Assembly (NCBI RefSeq): GCF_964199755.1
Contig: NC_133901.1
Location: 26,810,397-26,874,396, forward strand
DNA: 64,000 bases
Direction of reading: 5' to 3'
DNA from: Larus michahellis
Lineage: Eukaryota > Chordata > Aves > Charadriiformes > Laridae
Shown here: positions 1-12,650 of the stretch, piece by piece
Layout of the letters: each line of letters begins with the position of its first letter
Position numbering within the stretch: the stretch's first letter is position 1
Position numbers and translations under genes: made by a program
Notes under the pieces: model-generated
What the model saw: only the letters and a program-made list of their open reading frames with translations
Database searches by the model: none
Told to the model about the DNA's origin: nothing

Positions 1-3000
1 CTAGACAAGAAAATACAGTTCTGTGAGAGAAAGAATGGTATGTTTTGGTTCTAAAAAAAATCAGAACAAAGTAAACTGTGCTGATTTCACGTTGCTCAGA
101 TACAAGGCAAATTACCAAGAATGTTTCTGATTCAGTGAATTGATAAATAGTTATTATATCACATAGCTACACTTTCCTGTATGGATTCCCTTTTTTTTGG
201 CTTAATGCAATTAAACCAGAACATTGTTTCCAATCAACTTGCGCTAATGGTGAAGTAAATCTCTTGTGGTTATAACCCTGTGCTCAAAGCTAAAAACCCA
301 AATACTGCAAAAGAAATAATAGTTCTTGAAAAAGATGCTGAATCTTGATGCCTATATCTAGGTTATTGAAATACGAACAGACATGTACATGGCACTTTTA
401 AACAGAGGTTTTTAGGGTAGTATCAATCCACTAAGATTTTTATGTGCTTATGTGTTAGAATTACATGCCACAACAGGGAGGTAGTAAGCATGTTTTACAC
501 CAGTTGTTCAAAGCACTCTACATTCCTTCACTGGTCCAACACTGGTCCAGCTGGGCTGCGTCAGGTCTTCAGAACACAGGTATCCAAATCCTTGCAAATT
601 GGTCAGGAAAACATGCTCTGGGCTGAATATAAACTGGGAATGGCAGAAACACATTCTGTTTCCCATACTTCTCCGAAAATTGACCTTAATGATTAAATGT
701 GTTCATAAATACAGCCTCACTCCCTGATTACCTGTAGGAATTACATATATTTCATCCAGTGCATTTCTAAAAGGATTTCTATGTCTTTGTGCTAGTATTT
801 TGATTTTAGCAACATTTCACATGTTGACATCACCCATTAGATGATTTCAACATCTAATGATTGCTGACTGCGTAACACAGAGTGATCCTGACCCTTTATG
901 CATGTTTTGGAGGAAAAAATTAAGCACGTCATTCATTATGACAAGAATTGTCCTCCTAAACCTAGTAGTCCAAGCTCCTGCTATAAAAGGCAACCACATC
1001 AAAAACACACATCTGTACTTTGGAGAAAAAGATTTTGAATGAAAATTATAATACACAGGATGTTTTTTTACATATGCTTATGTAAGTGTACAGAGAATAA
1101 GTATATACAGATAAGTTTACACGTGTATACTTTTTTATGTTTCTTTGTAGGTACACTAAGAGAGGCTTTAGGAAACTGTCATTCACCTTCTGTAATTCAT
1201 ATTTTCTAAGATCAAAGCATTCTAAATGCTGCTATTCTTTGCTGTTAAAAACTTAACAATATAGGCCTAATCAATAAAAACATTTTAAAGAAAAAAAGCC
1301 TGATAACCATGTTGTGATCCCTCTGGTGGTTTGTTGTTCTCAACCCCGTATTTGCATAGTTCACTGTTAATAAACTAAGCCAGTGCATTGCAATAAACAA
1401 ATATCACAGTAGATAAGCTGAAGTCATCTAAATGATGAACAAACTAATGTGTTCTTACTGTTCATTAAGGTTTCCTAGGAACTAGTTTTACTTTTTTTGA
1501 AAAACAGTCAATGTCTGGATAAACAACCCAGCCCCCAAAACGTGCAGTGCAAAGAGGTAACATCTGAAAGCTATGAAAGCCCAGTGTCAAAGGCACACCC
1601 TGGCCTGGCCAGGCTGTCCCAGAACACTGAGCTAATGACTTACTAATAGGGATGGCAGTGTGCTCTGGCCGAGATTTAAATAAAGAAAGCAGCCACCTAA
1701 ATTAGACTTTTAAATCATATGTAATCATACAGAGATATGTCCCGATTCTTTGGACCATTAACAATCAAAATTAGCACGAATAACTAGGTCTTCTAGACAT
1801 TCATTAACTGCAAAAGAAAATGGCTCCAAGGGGCTAGTTAGCCCCACTAATTAGCCTCGTCCCCTCACCCTCTGCCCCAGCAGTGCTCACACTTGTTTTT
1901 TATGCAGTGCCATAATGTTTCTCTGGGCCCTCCATCCTCTGAGACATGTACTGGTGGGGCTGAGAGAAAAAGTACAGCAGATGTGTCTTTTCCCCAAAAG
2001 TCACAGCCCCACAACACAGAGCTCTTGCAGAGAAGAGAGGGGAGCTCCTGCTACACGGGCAGGTCCAGGAGCTGGAGCCTCCTGCCACAGCCTGTGCACC
2101 CAGGTGCTCTTCCAGCTCCACAATGGAGGGACTTCAGAATGCATGGCTGAATGCGTACATCTGTGAATTTCCGCTGGATTTTATGCTTTGAAATTTGGAC
2201 CCAAACCAAAGTTCTGGCTCTAATGCAAACACTCCAAACTGGTGGAGTGTTTGAAAATTGCCAGTTGATCTAGATTCACAGTTTTTAGAAAAATAAATTC
2301 GTAAACACCAATACAACGCACTGAGAAGTTGGCTTTTGTATTGCAAAGGGTGGTAGAGCAAATATACTTATCAAGCTACTCACGGGAGTCAGGAAAGTAT
2401 AAAGGACCTTCAAAAAAGATGTCATTGAGCCAAGGTGATTACTCAAAGTTTGTATTTTTGTGCTACAGTCATATGCTATCGAAACAAATCAAATATTTCA
2501 CATGCACTGAAACACTAAAAGAGAAATTCTCATTAGTGATCTTCATACAATGATAGAATCATTCTGATCAGGTAAGTTGCTTCAATGAAGGAATTTTGTG
2601 TTTTTAAAGGTAAAAATATTCTTTAGTTTTCATACTGTCCTAAGTAACATAGCATACTATTGTGTATTAGGTTTACCACAATATGTGTAAGATTTTATAC
2701 TCTCACCTTTCAAATCAATCCAATCATTCTAGGCCAGTCTTTTCTAAACTTTTCCCTTCACAAGAGAAGCCAACTTTCTGCCCCAGTTCAGAACGAACAC
2801 ACATTTTGAAATGTGGAGAATTCCTGCAAAATGTAGCTCCCATTTTCACATGTTCGCACTACCTCCATTTTTGCTCTGCCAGGACGTTATGCTTAGTCCA
2901 TATATATGTGTAAGTAGCGACATAAGGCAACGAAGAGTCAAGCTCTTTGGTTCTGTAGCTCATACACACCTTTTCAGTAGCATACTGGGTACTTTGATTA

Positions 3001-6000
3001 GATTTTGATTGAACTCACAGATTTGTGAGGAAGGGTTACTTCTACAGTAGATGAGGTACCACTCCATACTTGGAAACTTGCACCTATTTTTAACATTATA
3101 AAGCTGAGGAGTACTGGAATTTAGCTGCCTTTTATCTTACTTTATAAAATGTTTGCTCTTACTTATAATAACTTGATTAGAAAGTGCTGATTCTCAGACC
3201 ATAGTGATTTGCAGACAGCACTGCTCCGGGGCTGAGACAGTCGGGGGTTTGAATTTTCACTCTGCCATAAGCTTCCTGAGGATGTCCAGCAAGTTACTGA
3301 GTGATTAAGTGGCCTAATTCCCCTGTGAGATGACAATAATAGTACTTCTGCCCTGTCCGTTTTCATCCCACAGGAATTGGGCAGGGTTAGGTTGATGACC
3401 AATATGTGCCTGGAACAATTGGGGGTTCAGTCACAACTACAATAATTATTATCCTCACTCTTACATGCTCCAATAAGGAGGGAAAAAATGATGGTTTTGA
3501 GTAGAGAAGCAAAAGCAGCTGGTCAATACCTGTGTGTTAAAAATACCATATTTCACTCTCATGTTGGTTACATTTCTTTTTCAGAAACGGCAAAAAACCC
3601 TTCTAACTAGCCAATAGTGTTTTCTCCAAGAAATCTGCCCAGAGAGGAAAATCCATCTTTTTGTGCTTCTGTTTAGCTTGAAGAACATGGTAAATAACGT
3701 TCAGAGGGTCTTATAGCTGTAATTCTTGGCAAATTTACAGAATTCCAGAAATAAAAACTGACTTCTAAGTCTTTCCACAGTTAGGTTGGAGAAGAGTGTT
3801 TTTAACATAGTAATTATCGCTGATAACACTGCACACTGTCCATTAAATTGCAATCACAATGATTAGGTCCAACAATAAGTAGAGGCCAGCTCAATCACCC
3901 ATTTTTGTTTCTCCTCTTGTTCCAAAGTATAAATGTGTTTTTATGAATACGTACTGTATTTAAGATTACCACAATGGTAAGTCTTATTTGTTGTTTTGAG
4001 AAAAGACATTTTAAAAATTACTAATTACACATTAGTCCAAACCCATTTTTCAGGGATGATTAAGCAATGCAAACAACAACTTGCTTTACCATAACCACAG
4101 CCTATTCCAGAAACTGATAATTTTACGATCAGTTAAAAATTAAATGGGATAGTTCTTATGACCTACAAGAACCTTAAATCATTAACGTGTCAACAGAAGG
4201 TGCCCAAACCATCCTGTTCTACTGCACAATAAAAGAACCACATATACGGTAATCACAAATTTTACAACTTTTATTTCTCTATTTCAGTATTTAATATGCT
4301 CCCTTCAAATTTTAACTCAGTTTTACCCTGAACATAATTTTTACATAAAGTTTGCTTCAGATGAGATGAATTTACTCACAGGAAGGGTAAATGAAGGGCT
4401 ATAATGTGTTCCCCCACTAATAGTACTCAATTCAATTCACACGTAGTATCACATACTGAGAAGAAATCACACAGCCTCTCCAAACATACTTCACCACCAT
4501 CATCACTGCTTCCAGCTCTAAGGAATTTAAACATAATTCCTTTTACAGGAATACTTTCTTGGCTCATTTTCTGCTTTTGTATCACTTGAAACATAAATGA
4601 TGCCACTAGCATGGCATTGTGTGGAGATCAGAGCTGAATCTGGAACAGACACAACAGTCAGTGACAGAAATGGGAGCCAAGCTTCACAGACTTTTGGATC
4701 ACAATCACACGCTGTCTTGTGCTGAATTTTGTAAAAATATTCTTTTCAATGGCATGATCTGTGTAACACTTTATTTAAGAGCATGTATCAGTTTAGAAAA
4801 CACATTTAAAATATAACATTTTGCTGGCAGTTCCCAGAAGGAACATGGCCACGATCATGCAGAACAGGTGAACATCCCCAGACCAGATTTAAATGGCAAA
4901 ACCAAGCTAAATGATATATGTGCCTGTGATGAAACACTATTTGAAACTAAAGCTTATAAGTCTGAGGAGAAAAGGCTGATTTCCAAAAGCATAGCAACAT
5001 GTTTGATAAATAAAGGACCCCAAATACCTGCCTTCTCACAAATGACATACTTTTACTCCAGCCTGACATTTCTTAGAGGCACTCAAAAGATGGCTCTTCT
5101 TGGCTCTGCCTGCCCCAGTCAGGTCTACTTTACATCCAGTTTGGAAGCAGATATTTTGCCCAGAAGGGAAGAGAGGAAGAGAGGTATCTCTATTTTGGAA
5201 CTGCCAGTCCTGCAGCAGCTCCTGTGACTATGCAGGTGGAGTAGCACACGAGCAGCAAATCCAGCCTCCCTGCATTTTCTTTCCCCATCCTGCAAACCTG
5301 ACCTGTGCTTGCATCTGAAGGCGAGAGTGTACTGCACTGATTGTGGCTCCATCAGCTAAAAGGGAAGCCATGGAAATGAGGTAAGACTGTAGTAAATGTT
5401 CATTGAATAATACCGTATTTCAAGATTGCCATCTAGGATTTTTCAAGCAAAGGAACTGAACTGTCATGAACTCTTAAGAAAGTCTGCAAAAGAAGAGAAA
5501 ATATCTCCCAAATTATTCTTCTTTGCAGTTATTTTCTCCAAGAGCTGACCGTGGTTGCCCAACCCTGTGGACTGCAGAGCGGCGTGAGCACAGCTGAGGG
5601 AGCCCAGCCGAGCCCCTGGATGCTGCCTTGTCAGCGTCTGGGCTCGTCGGGCTCAGGTCTTGCTTCCCAGCTCACTGCTGCTGGGGAGACCCCTGCCTCA
5701 AAAAGAGGCTGGTCTCTGTCATCAGTGAGAACATGGCATGGCTCTGTCACCTCTGCTTCCTACAGATCCTCTCACTCCCCTGGGATCCCCAATAACATCT
5801 ATAGGGGAACATGAAGTTTACACCGAGGTAGCCGGCTTCCTTCTGTCACAGAAAGAGTTCCAAGAGAAGTGTCAAGGTTCTGCATTAATCTGGTCACCTG
5901 ATGGTTTCATCAAGCATGGATTTACTCTAGGAATAAAGAAGAGTCTAAGTCTAAGCCCACAGAACCATCTAATACTACACTTTCCCGTTCATACTAGCAG

Positions 6001-9000
6001 CTGCCCGTGCCAGGCTGGATGCACTGTGCTCACTATGGACCCACAGGTCTGGCACTGTCTCGCTGCAATGCAGACCCAGAAGGCAGCCAGCCTGCTCTTG
6101 CTGGCCACCTGCACAGCACCCCCTACACCACAAGCCCATTACACATGTTATATCTGCCACTGAATTCAGCAGTCCAAACCACTAAAGCAGCTGCTGTTGT
6201 TATTAAACTAATGATCTAATAAAACTGAATCTAGATATAAAAATAAGTACATAATTGCCCCGGTTTATAAACTTCAGAAAATGAGGATGTCACACACTTC
6301 TCTTTCAGTTCAGCTTCCTAAATTCACAGTAGAAGTCAAACAAAAAACCTACTATTTATCTATTAAATAAAACAAGCTAAACTTTAAAGTGTTGAGAAAA
6401 TGCTGAGATTTAAAACATTGTCTTCCTTAGAGTCTTCATATTTTCCACCTTCCCTTTTTCCTGTATGCTATAATGATTATAAGGGATACAATTAAAGAAT
6501 ACAAGCTGAGGAAGACTAGAAGTTAAAGCATATATCTTCCTGGAAAGAGATTAACTATCTTAATTATTCAAGGACCTCATCAGAAAAAAATAATAATGTA
6601 AATTTCCATAGCTCTAGAGAGGCCAACCTTGTGGATATTAGCGCCGCTGCTGCTCAAAAGTCTGCAAATGACCTCCCTCGCTTGTCCCAAAAGATGTTTC
6701 TCTCTCTCCCACGCTCTCCTCTCATATACACAAATATGTATTACTCTTAGTAGAATCTGTGAGCCTTAGCAAAACCTTGTGGTCTCCAATGGTCTCACAT
6801 AGAGAGTGGATGACAACAGCAATATACTTCCCTGTTCCTACAAGACAAGCTACTAACATTATTCCTACAGCTGAACAAGTTTGGGATCAAGAGGAGGACA
6901 GTGAGAATTATGTTTACCTTTTTTTCAAAATTTTCTTTCCATAACATTTTCCAGTAACCTTCAGTTGTAGTAGACATGAAGGAAGGGAACACACTCCGAA
7001 AACACAGTTCATTGACAAAAGAGGATGAAAAATTCTAAATAATAGATGCATTGACTCAAGATCGATTCTTGATCCCTTTTCTCAGAAAAAGGTTTAGATA
7101 TGTAAACAGGATATGACTGAAATACTCATTATGGCAGGAAGAGAGTCTTTTGACAAGAAGTGTTCCTAAAAATGTATTTATAAATTCTCTTGTCTTCAGG
7201 CAAGTCATCAGCATACTCAAATCAGCTTGCTACCAGGACATGTACAGGTTTCCAGTACAGGCAAAGACCTACCTCTAAATTACACGTTTTCTTCCAAGCA
7301 AATGCACAGCTATATTCTATGTGCAAAAGTCCAATCTACTTCCTGAGACAAGCAACAGTGGGAAAATGCATAAGAAATACATACAAAAGAATATAATGAA
7401 TAGAAGCGTCATGCCACACCACATGTGGTGCTTTCCTCAGGGCTGGCTCTTGACACACAGATGCATGGGGATCTATGTATGGAACATCATCTTTCAACAA
7501 GGAAAATGATTTCCTACTTCTCATTCTTGCAGGAAAAAGAAAATCTTGAAAATGTGAAAAAACACAACCAAAAGGTTCAGAGGAGAATCATTCCAAATGT
7601 ATTACTTACTAAAAATCAAAGGGCTTTAAAGGCAATGGGATTTTGAAGTCCCAATAAAGATTTGCTTTAAACAATTTATTCTCAATATAGTACTAGTGAT
7701 TTTAATAAAGATTGCTGTTAGGAGAGCTATCTATTTGATTTGATAGCAATCAAATTGCCCAGTCCAGTCACCTTCTTAATGACAGCTGTTTGCTCTAATA
7801 CAAGCAGTAGAATGAAATCTGCTCTGTGAAGCCCTTTCTGCATTATAGACACCTCAATCAATTCTGGTGGGAAGAAACCTCTTTATTTACAGCAGTGCAA
7901 TGAAAACAGAATTCTAGTCATCAAGTCCATTATTCACTGTTCCTGTGAAACACATTTCTACAGAAAGTGCATGTTTCAATGTTCATCATGTTACAATGCT
8001 GTCACTGTGATTCCAGACACAAAACTTGTGGTAATGAGGAGATTTTCCCCAAATTACATGAAATTACATCTTCTCTCTTGTGCACATCCACAGAGCTGGA
8101 CTGAACTCAACAGAGAGATGCAGACCCAAATTCAATTTTACGTGCATCTTTACAAAAAGAATCCAATTTAAAAATAAGTTTATTTTTTTAATTTTATTCT
8201 GGTTAAAAATACAGTTATCATCTATGTTCCCCATCTCTTTCCTGAACAGAAGGGATGATAGGAGGTAATAAAGGGAACAACTGATCTCCAGAAGTGGTTC
8301 GCACATCCAGAGGCATTTTGTGACTCTAAGTAGCCAGTGTTTGATGCTGGCATTGGGATTTGGCTTCAGTTCCTTCAGCTCAGCTCTAGGAGGACGGAAA
8401 GACCACTAGAGGACAAATCCCTGCAAGCATCACCTTATGGAGGTGTCCTCCCCATCAGCTTCATCCAGCAGGTTTTACCATAGAACAGACCGAGGCAGAA
8501 TTGTGCAATAACTGCCAAATACATTGATACTCAGTAGAGTTTTGTAATCAGTCACACATGTACAAAGAATTGTTTGGATAGAATAAATGTGTCCCATATG
8601 TCAAGAGCCCGATGTAACACAACCAACAACATATATGGGAATAAAAGCGCACTGCTGTAGCTGGCTTCAGGGACTGTAGAGGCCTGAATAGCACTTACTG
8701 GCAAGTGGCTTCCAGTCCCTGTCATGATAAATCTGTGAACATGCACATGGTTCATCATTAGAAGATAACTCAGCACGATCTCTTCAGAGAGGAAGCCTAT
8801 TACAAACTCCCCAAGTGGCAGGAGGGCAGCACGCTGCCAATATAGACTGTTTCGATCCTGACTGCTGTTCTGATGAAAATGCAGATGATTTTTCTTGACG
8901 CGACATAAATAAGATCAAGACAAGATTATGTCACAGGTGAATTAGTGCCTTCATGTAACGCACCCGTGGCCCACCAGACACAGCTTGGAACAATTAAGTT

Positions 9001-9750
9001 CATGTAATGTGCCTCAGTTCTGCATTTCTATCTGAACCTCTGATTTAGCTAACAGACTTTCAAAAACAAATTATAGCCAGACAAGACCTTGCCGATTATA
9101 CATGTGCAGATGCTGAAAAGCAATTATTATTCCAGCTAAAGTTGTTATTACTGCAGAATCCAAATGTTTCCTCTTGATTTGCCCTCTCCTATCACTGTCA
9201 CTAGGTAGATCCTAATTACTCTTAGCCACAGTAAAGTTAGACTGCCAACCCTTGAAAGATATTACCATCCTAGGTCATGATGTCTTCCTTAGGAGGGCCT
9301 TCAAAAACACACCAGGTGTATAAAAAGATTAGAAAGCAATCTGCAGTTGTGCAGTTCCCATTGGAAGAATTATCTCTGTCCATAACTATGGTCAGGTGAC
9401 CCTAAAATAAAACAGAACTTGATGAGAATCTGAGAAATACTGCCTGAAAAGTTGCTCCCTGTCCTGTTTACCAGATCAAGAAGAGAGAGAAACAAACAAA
9501 TAAACAAAAAACAATCCCTCATACACAAAGTCATTTTTTAATGTCAGCCAGCAGTGACACGAAGAGCATGTATGTATTCCGAGGGGATTTAACATCCCTG
9601 TTTCCTTCTCCCCTCTACTCCCAGAGAATAAAGTTTGACAGATTTATTATGGCAACTTGACATATATTGCAGCTTCACTAGTGATGATCTGAACGTTTCC
9701 GTTGTGCTTACAGGCAGCCTGGAGGATTCCTAGAAAAACTGGAAAAGTTT
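1..9750. other. Intergenic DNA upstream of AGTR1
   Basis: No convincing gene is visible. The DNA is AT-rich with many in-frame stops, and the open frames are short, overlap on both strands and show no recognisable domain. Slightly GC-richer patches lie near 1870-2130, 5550-5800 and 5990-6140, but they lack CpG clustering and promoter motifs. The only recognisable repeat is a MIR-like relic near 3190-3420, listed separately. Distal regulatory elements of AGTR1 could lie here, but cannot be recognised without cross-species alignment. Confidence 0.6.
3190..3420 (+). repeat. MIR-like ancient SINE relic
   Basis: The stretch follows the order of the MIR consensus in degraded form. A 'gggtttgaattttcactctgcca' type block matches the usual 'gggttcgaatcccggctctgcca'. 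It is followed by a 'cagcaagttactgagtgatt' block where MIR has the 'ggcaagttacttaacctct' core, then 'ataatagtacttctgccc', and finally 'tgtgcctggaaca' near 3405-3417, which resembles the MIR 3' end. Divergence is high, as expected for an old amniote SINE. The call is by eye; no alignment score was computed. Confidence 0.6.
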
Positions 9751-10170
9751 GTACACCGCTTGCAACCCCTACTTCACAAAGCTGAAGGCAAAAGGAAGGA
9801 GCGGGCGCCCCATGCCCATCCCTCGCACTACGCACGCAGCCCGGCTCTGGCTGGCACTCGCCCTCCTCCGAAGTACCCACGGGTCCCTGGGCGCTGGCTC
9901 TGCACTACCATGAAGAGAGACACCCGTCCTGCCCGTCCTCCCCCCGCCTCGGGCACCTCCTCGCTGCCGGCGGAGGGATGCGGACCGGCGGCCTCCACAG
10001 CGGGAGGGGCGGGGGGCGCTCTGGCTGCAGGCGCGCCAGCGGACGCGGGGCGAGGAGGTGGCGTAGGAAAAGGACTGGAAGTGGGAGGGAGACCGGTCAG
10101 AGGGGTCTGTCCCGGGAGATGGGTGGGGAGAGACAGCGGGCGAGCTGGGCTGGGCTGCAACGCCCCTCGC

Positions 10171-10177
10171 TATAAAG
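10171..10177 (+). promoter_or_regulatory. AGTR1: TATA box of the AGTR1 core promoter
   Basis: TATAAAG sits inside the CpG island, preceded by 'cgcccctcgc' and followed by purine-rich GC sequence. With normal 25-30 bp spacing, transcription would begin near 10200. A consensus donor lies about 120 bp farther on. The exact start site cannot be read from sequence. Confidence 0.65.
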
Positions 10178-10199
10178 GGAGCGGGAGGAGCGGTGCGGC

Positions 10200-10318
10200 C
10201 GGGCAGGGAGAGCGCGCAGAGCCCAGCCGAGTCCAGCCAGCGCCGTCGGGGCTGCGCCGCCCGCCCCAGCCGGGCTGCGGCCGCTCCTCGCCCCGGGGCC
10301 GGCCCTCCGCGGAGCCAG
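10200..10318 (+). other. AGTR1: AGTR1 non-coding exon 1 (5' UTR)
   Basis: This runs from the predicted start (about 28 bp after the TATA box) to a strong donor: GGAGCCAG then GTAAGGC, with the intron starting at 10319. The exon is very GC-rich and contains no ATG, so it adds no upstream reading frame. The next exon I can support is the coding exon, with acceptor at 30286/30287. Human AGTR1 also has alternatively spliced non-coding 5' exons, and further small exons could exist in between that I cannot recognise. The 5' boundary is an estimate; the 3' boundary follows the donor. Confidence 0.65.
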
Positions 10319-11040
10319 GTAAGGCGCGTCCCGCCGGCCGCCCCCGTGTGCCCGCCACCGGCTCTGCCGCGGGAGCCCGGCCGGCAGCCTGCCGTCCCGC
10401 CGGCCGCTTGGGACCACGCCGCCGGGCCCCGGGGGAAGGAAGGTGTTCGCGGTGTCTGGTACAGCCTCCCGCTGAATTTATACTTTGTTTAGATGAAGGC
10501 TCCGTGCCGGACAAAGAGCAGGCACATAAGCTCTGCGCCCTGGCTCGCCCTGCGAGGTCCATCCCACAGGTTTATTTTGGAGACAGCGAAGTGTCCCACA
10601 GGCTGTCAGCCGCACCGCGTGTGTGAGCTCTGGTGTCTCGTCAACAGTTTGAAGCTAGAGCAAAGGCAGCCTTTGACAGAGGGCACAGCGCTTGGAGCAG
10701 TGACACCTTCTCACCATCAAGGCTCTTCCCAGCAGCCCAGGAGAGGCAGCCCTGCTAGCGCTAGGCAAGATCTAGATGAGCACTTGAAATTTTCATTAAT
10801 GTGCTAAGCCCATGATAGAAATTAACAATAATAATTAAAAAAAAAAAATCACTAAAATCAATGCTGATTATTTTCTAGACTTTGTGCGAACAACTTACAC
10901 CTATTAGCAACTAGGATTGGTTTCATCAAAATTCTGTAGCGTACATGCTCCGTAACCAGACTTATCCCTCTTCGTACAGGAGAAAAAAAAAAATGGAGTG
11001 ATCTACAACCAGAGATTAAACTTTAGTTAAAAATGGGGGG

Positions 11041-11080
11041 GTGTTTGTTGTTTGTTTGTTTGTTTTCTTTTTTCCCCCCT
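11041..11080. repeat. (TTTG)n simple repeat with adjoining pyrimidine run
   Basis: Repeated 'tttg' units followed by T- and C-runs. This is ordinary low-complexity sequence within AGTR1 intron 1. Confidence 0.8.
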
Positions 11081-11717
11081 CTTTATCGGCCAGCTCCTAA
11101 GCTTAGTTTGGACTGAAAAATGAAACTGGACTAGAGTTCTTCAACATGTTCAGGTGACACCCTGTAACATATTTACTGTCTTCCCACTCTCCATATGCTA
11201 AAACACTTAAAATGCTATCACTTATTTACAGGCACACAAGCCCTGTATTCATCTGAGCCAATCCACTCGCACATCAGTAGCTGGATAAATCAATCAGATT
11301 GGATTATAAGCAGTAAATTTGTAGGATTATGTTATGTCCACGTCCATATTTCTGCAAACCCCCTGTAATTAATGAGACATATGGCAATAAGTGGCAGCAG
11401 GATTCTGGCCAGAGCAGGCTACAGCTCACTGTAAATTTCCATCACTTTCATAGGTAGCAGTCCTTGTTTTGATTGTGTTGTGTTGCATGGCATGGGACAG
11501 GCTCCTAATGGGCTCAGTAAAATACAAGCCCCAAAAAGGGATGAGGTTAAAGAGAGACTTTTGTTTTGTTTAGGTTGTTGGATTTTATTTTTAGGGGGGA
11601 TGGGGGCTCCGTGTGGGTATCTTCTCTTTTCACTTTCATGAACCCACACCGCTAACATGATTAGATTTTTGCCTGAATAGGAGGATTGAATATGGCCTGA
11701 AGCAGGTAATTACCATG

Positions 11718-11855
11718 CTGATGTAGAAAGGCTCTTTTAGCTCTGTTTCACTGTCAGACAAATGTTTCACTCTGCTGACTGTGGCAGCCCATTTCACTTG
11801 TTGACACCACAATCTTTTAAATTACAGCATCTTTCAAAAATATGAAGTGCGTACA
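11718..11855 (+). repeat. Left arm of a 138-bp inverted repeat
   Basis: This segment is the reverse complement of 12513-12650. I compared the arms base by base: 137 of 138 positions match, with one mismatch at 11846 (A here; the partner would give G). The match begins at 'ctgatgtagaaagg' and ends at 'gtgcgtaca', and flanking sequence does not continue it. The arm resembles no repeat family I know, so this looks like a duplication of single-copy sequence. The spacer between the arms is 657 bp. Confidence 0.95.
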
Positions 11856-12048
11856 AATTAGGTTTTTGCCCTGTATTAAGAGTTTTAACTATATGCCCTT
11901 CCAGCAGGAATATGCTATTTCTGTCCGCCTTTCCTCTCTACAACTTGAAGTACATAGCAGAGAAAAATCAGTTAATACTATGGAGTGCTTCTTAGTTTGT
12001 GTTGCTAAACTGAGAAAGCAAAGTGGTCCTGTATGATTAAGAGAGGAA

Positions 12049-12101
12049 AGTTGGAAGGAACATTTACAGGTCCAACCCACCTGCAATGAGCAGGGAATCT
12101 C
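12049..12101 (-). mobile_element. CR1 LINE 3'-end fragment
   Basis: The block 'gttggaaggaacatttacagg...tccaacccacctgcaatgagcagggaatc' resembles the 3' end of the CR1 copy at 56155-56222, in the same minus orientation. Similarity fades after about 50 bp. It lies in the spacer of the inverted duplication. Confidence 0.55.
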
Positions 12102-12512
12102 CTGTGTTCCTGCTTGGAAACATACCTTGCTTGGGTTGGACAGCAGGTGCAAACTGCAGCTAGAAGTTACTGGTTTAAAAGGCAGTAAATACCAGCCTGA
12201 AATGCCAGTAGCCACAGCACTGCAGAAGTGAGGAGAGTGCTGCCTTTAGGTTTAAAGTGTCACAACTCTACAACCTGCTTTTTGCAGTCCACTTAGAACA
12301 AGGTGATGCATGATTTATATTTGTGTCACCCGCTGAATGAGTATTATTATCTTTAATTGTATTAAATATCTGAAAATGTATCTCACTTCTTTTTGCTATT
12401 TCTAGTACTATAAAAACAGGGGCAGATGTGGGATGTAAACACGGTGATTTATTTACACTTTCTAGAATAATTCTGTTAAAACGTATGGACTGTGCTTGCA
12501 AATGCGGAGATA

Positions 12513-12650
12513 TGTACGCACCTCATATTTTTGAAAGATGCTGTAATTTAAAAGATTGTGGTGTCAACAAGTGAAATGGGCTGCCACAGTCAGCAGAGTG
12601 AAACATTTGTCTGACAGTGAAACAGAGCTAAAAGAGCCTTTCTACATCAG
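12513..12650 (-). repeat. Right arm of the 138-bp inverted repeat
   Basis: Reverse-complement partner of 11718-11855. Both arms lie in AGTR1 intron 1, so the primary transcript could fold into a hairpin with a stem of about 138 bp. Near-identity implies a recent event, gene conversion between arms, or an assembly artefact. Confidence 0.95.

Larger units (their letters stand above)
9880..10460. promoter_or_regulatory. AGTR1: CpG island over the AGTR1 promoter and exon 1
   Basis: Base composition changes sharply from AT-rich DNA to a C+G- and CpG-dense block of about 0.6 kb, then returns to AT-rich sequence after about 10500. It contains an Sp1-type GC box (GGGGCGGGG at 10006-10014), a TATA box and a strong splice donor. 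Nothing similar occurs elsewhere in the window. It lies about 20 kb upstream of the AGTR1 coding exon on the same strand, which fits a gene whose upstream exons are non-coding. The long open frames on both strands here (up to 288 codons, rich in Pro, Arg and Ala) are a by-product of GC richness, not proteins. Confidence 0.75.

Noticed and set aside
9760-10626. 288-codon plus-strand ORF over the CpG island, with long antisense companions
   Set aside because: GC-rich DNA has few stops in any frame. The predicted peptides are Pro/Arg/Ala/Gly-rich, frames overlap on both strands, and a TATA box and splice donor lie inside.
11889-12215. 108-codon minus-strand ORF in the spacer of the inverted duplication
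   Set aside because: It overlaps a CR1 3'-end fragment and has no recognisable domain.
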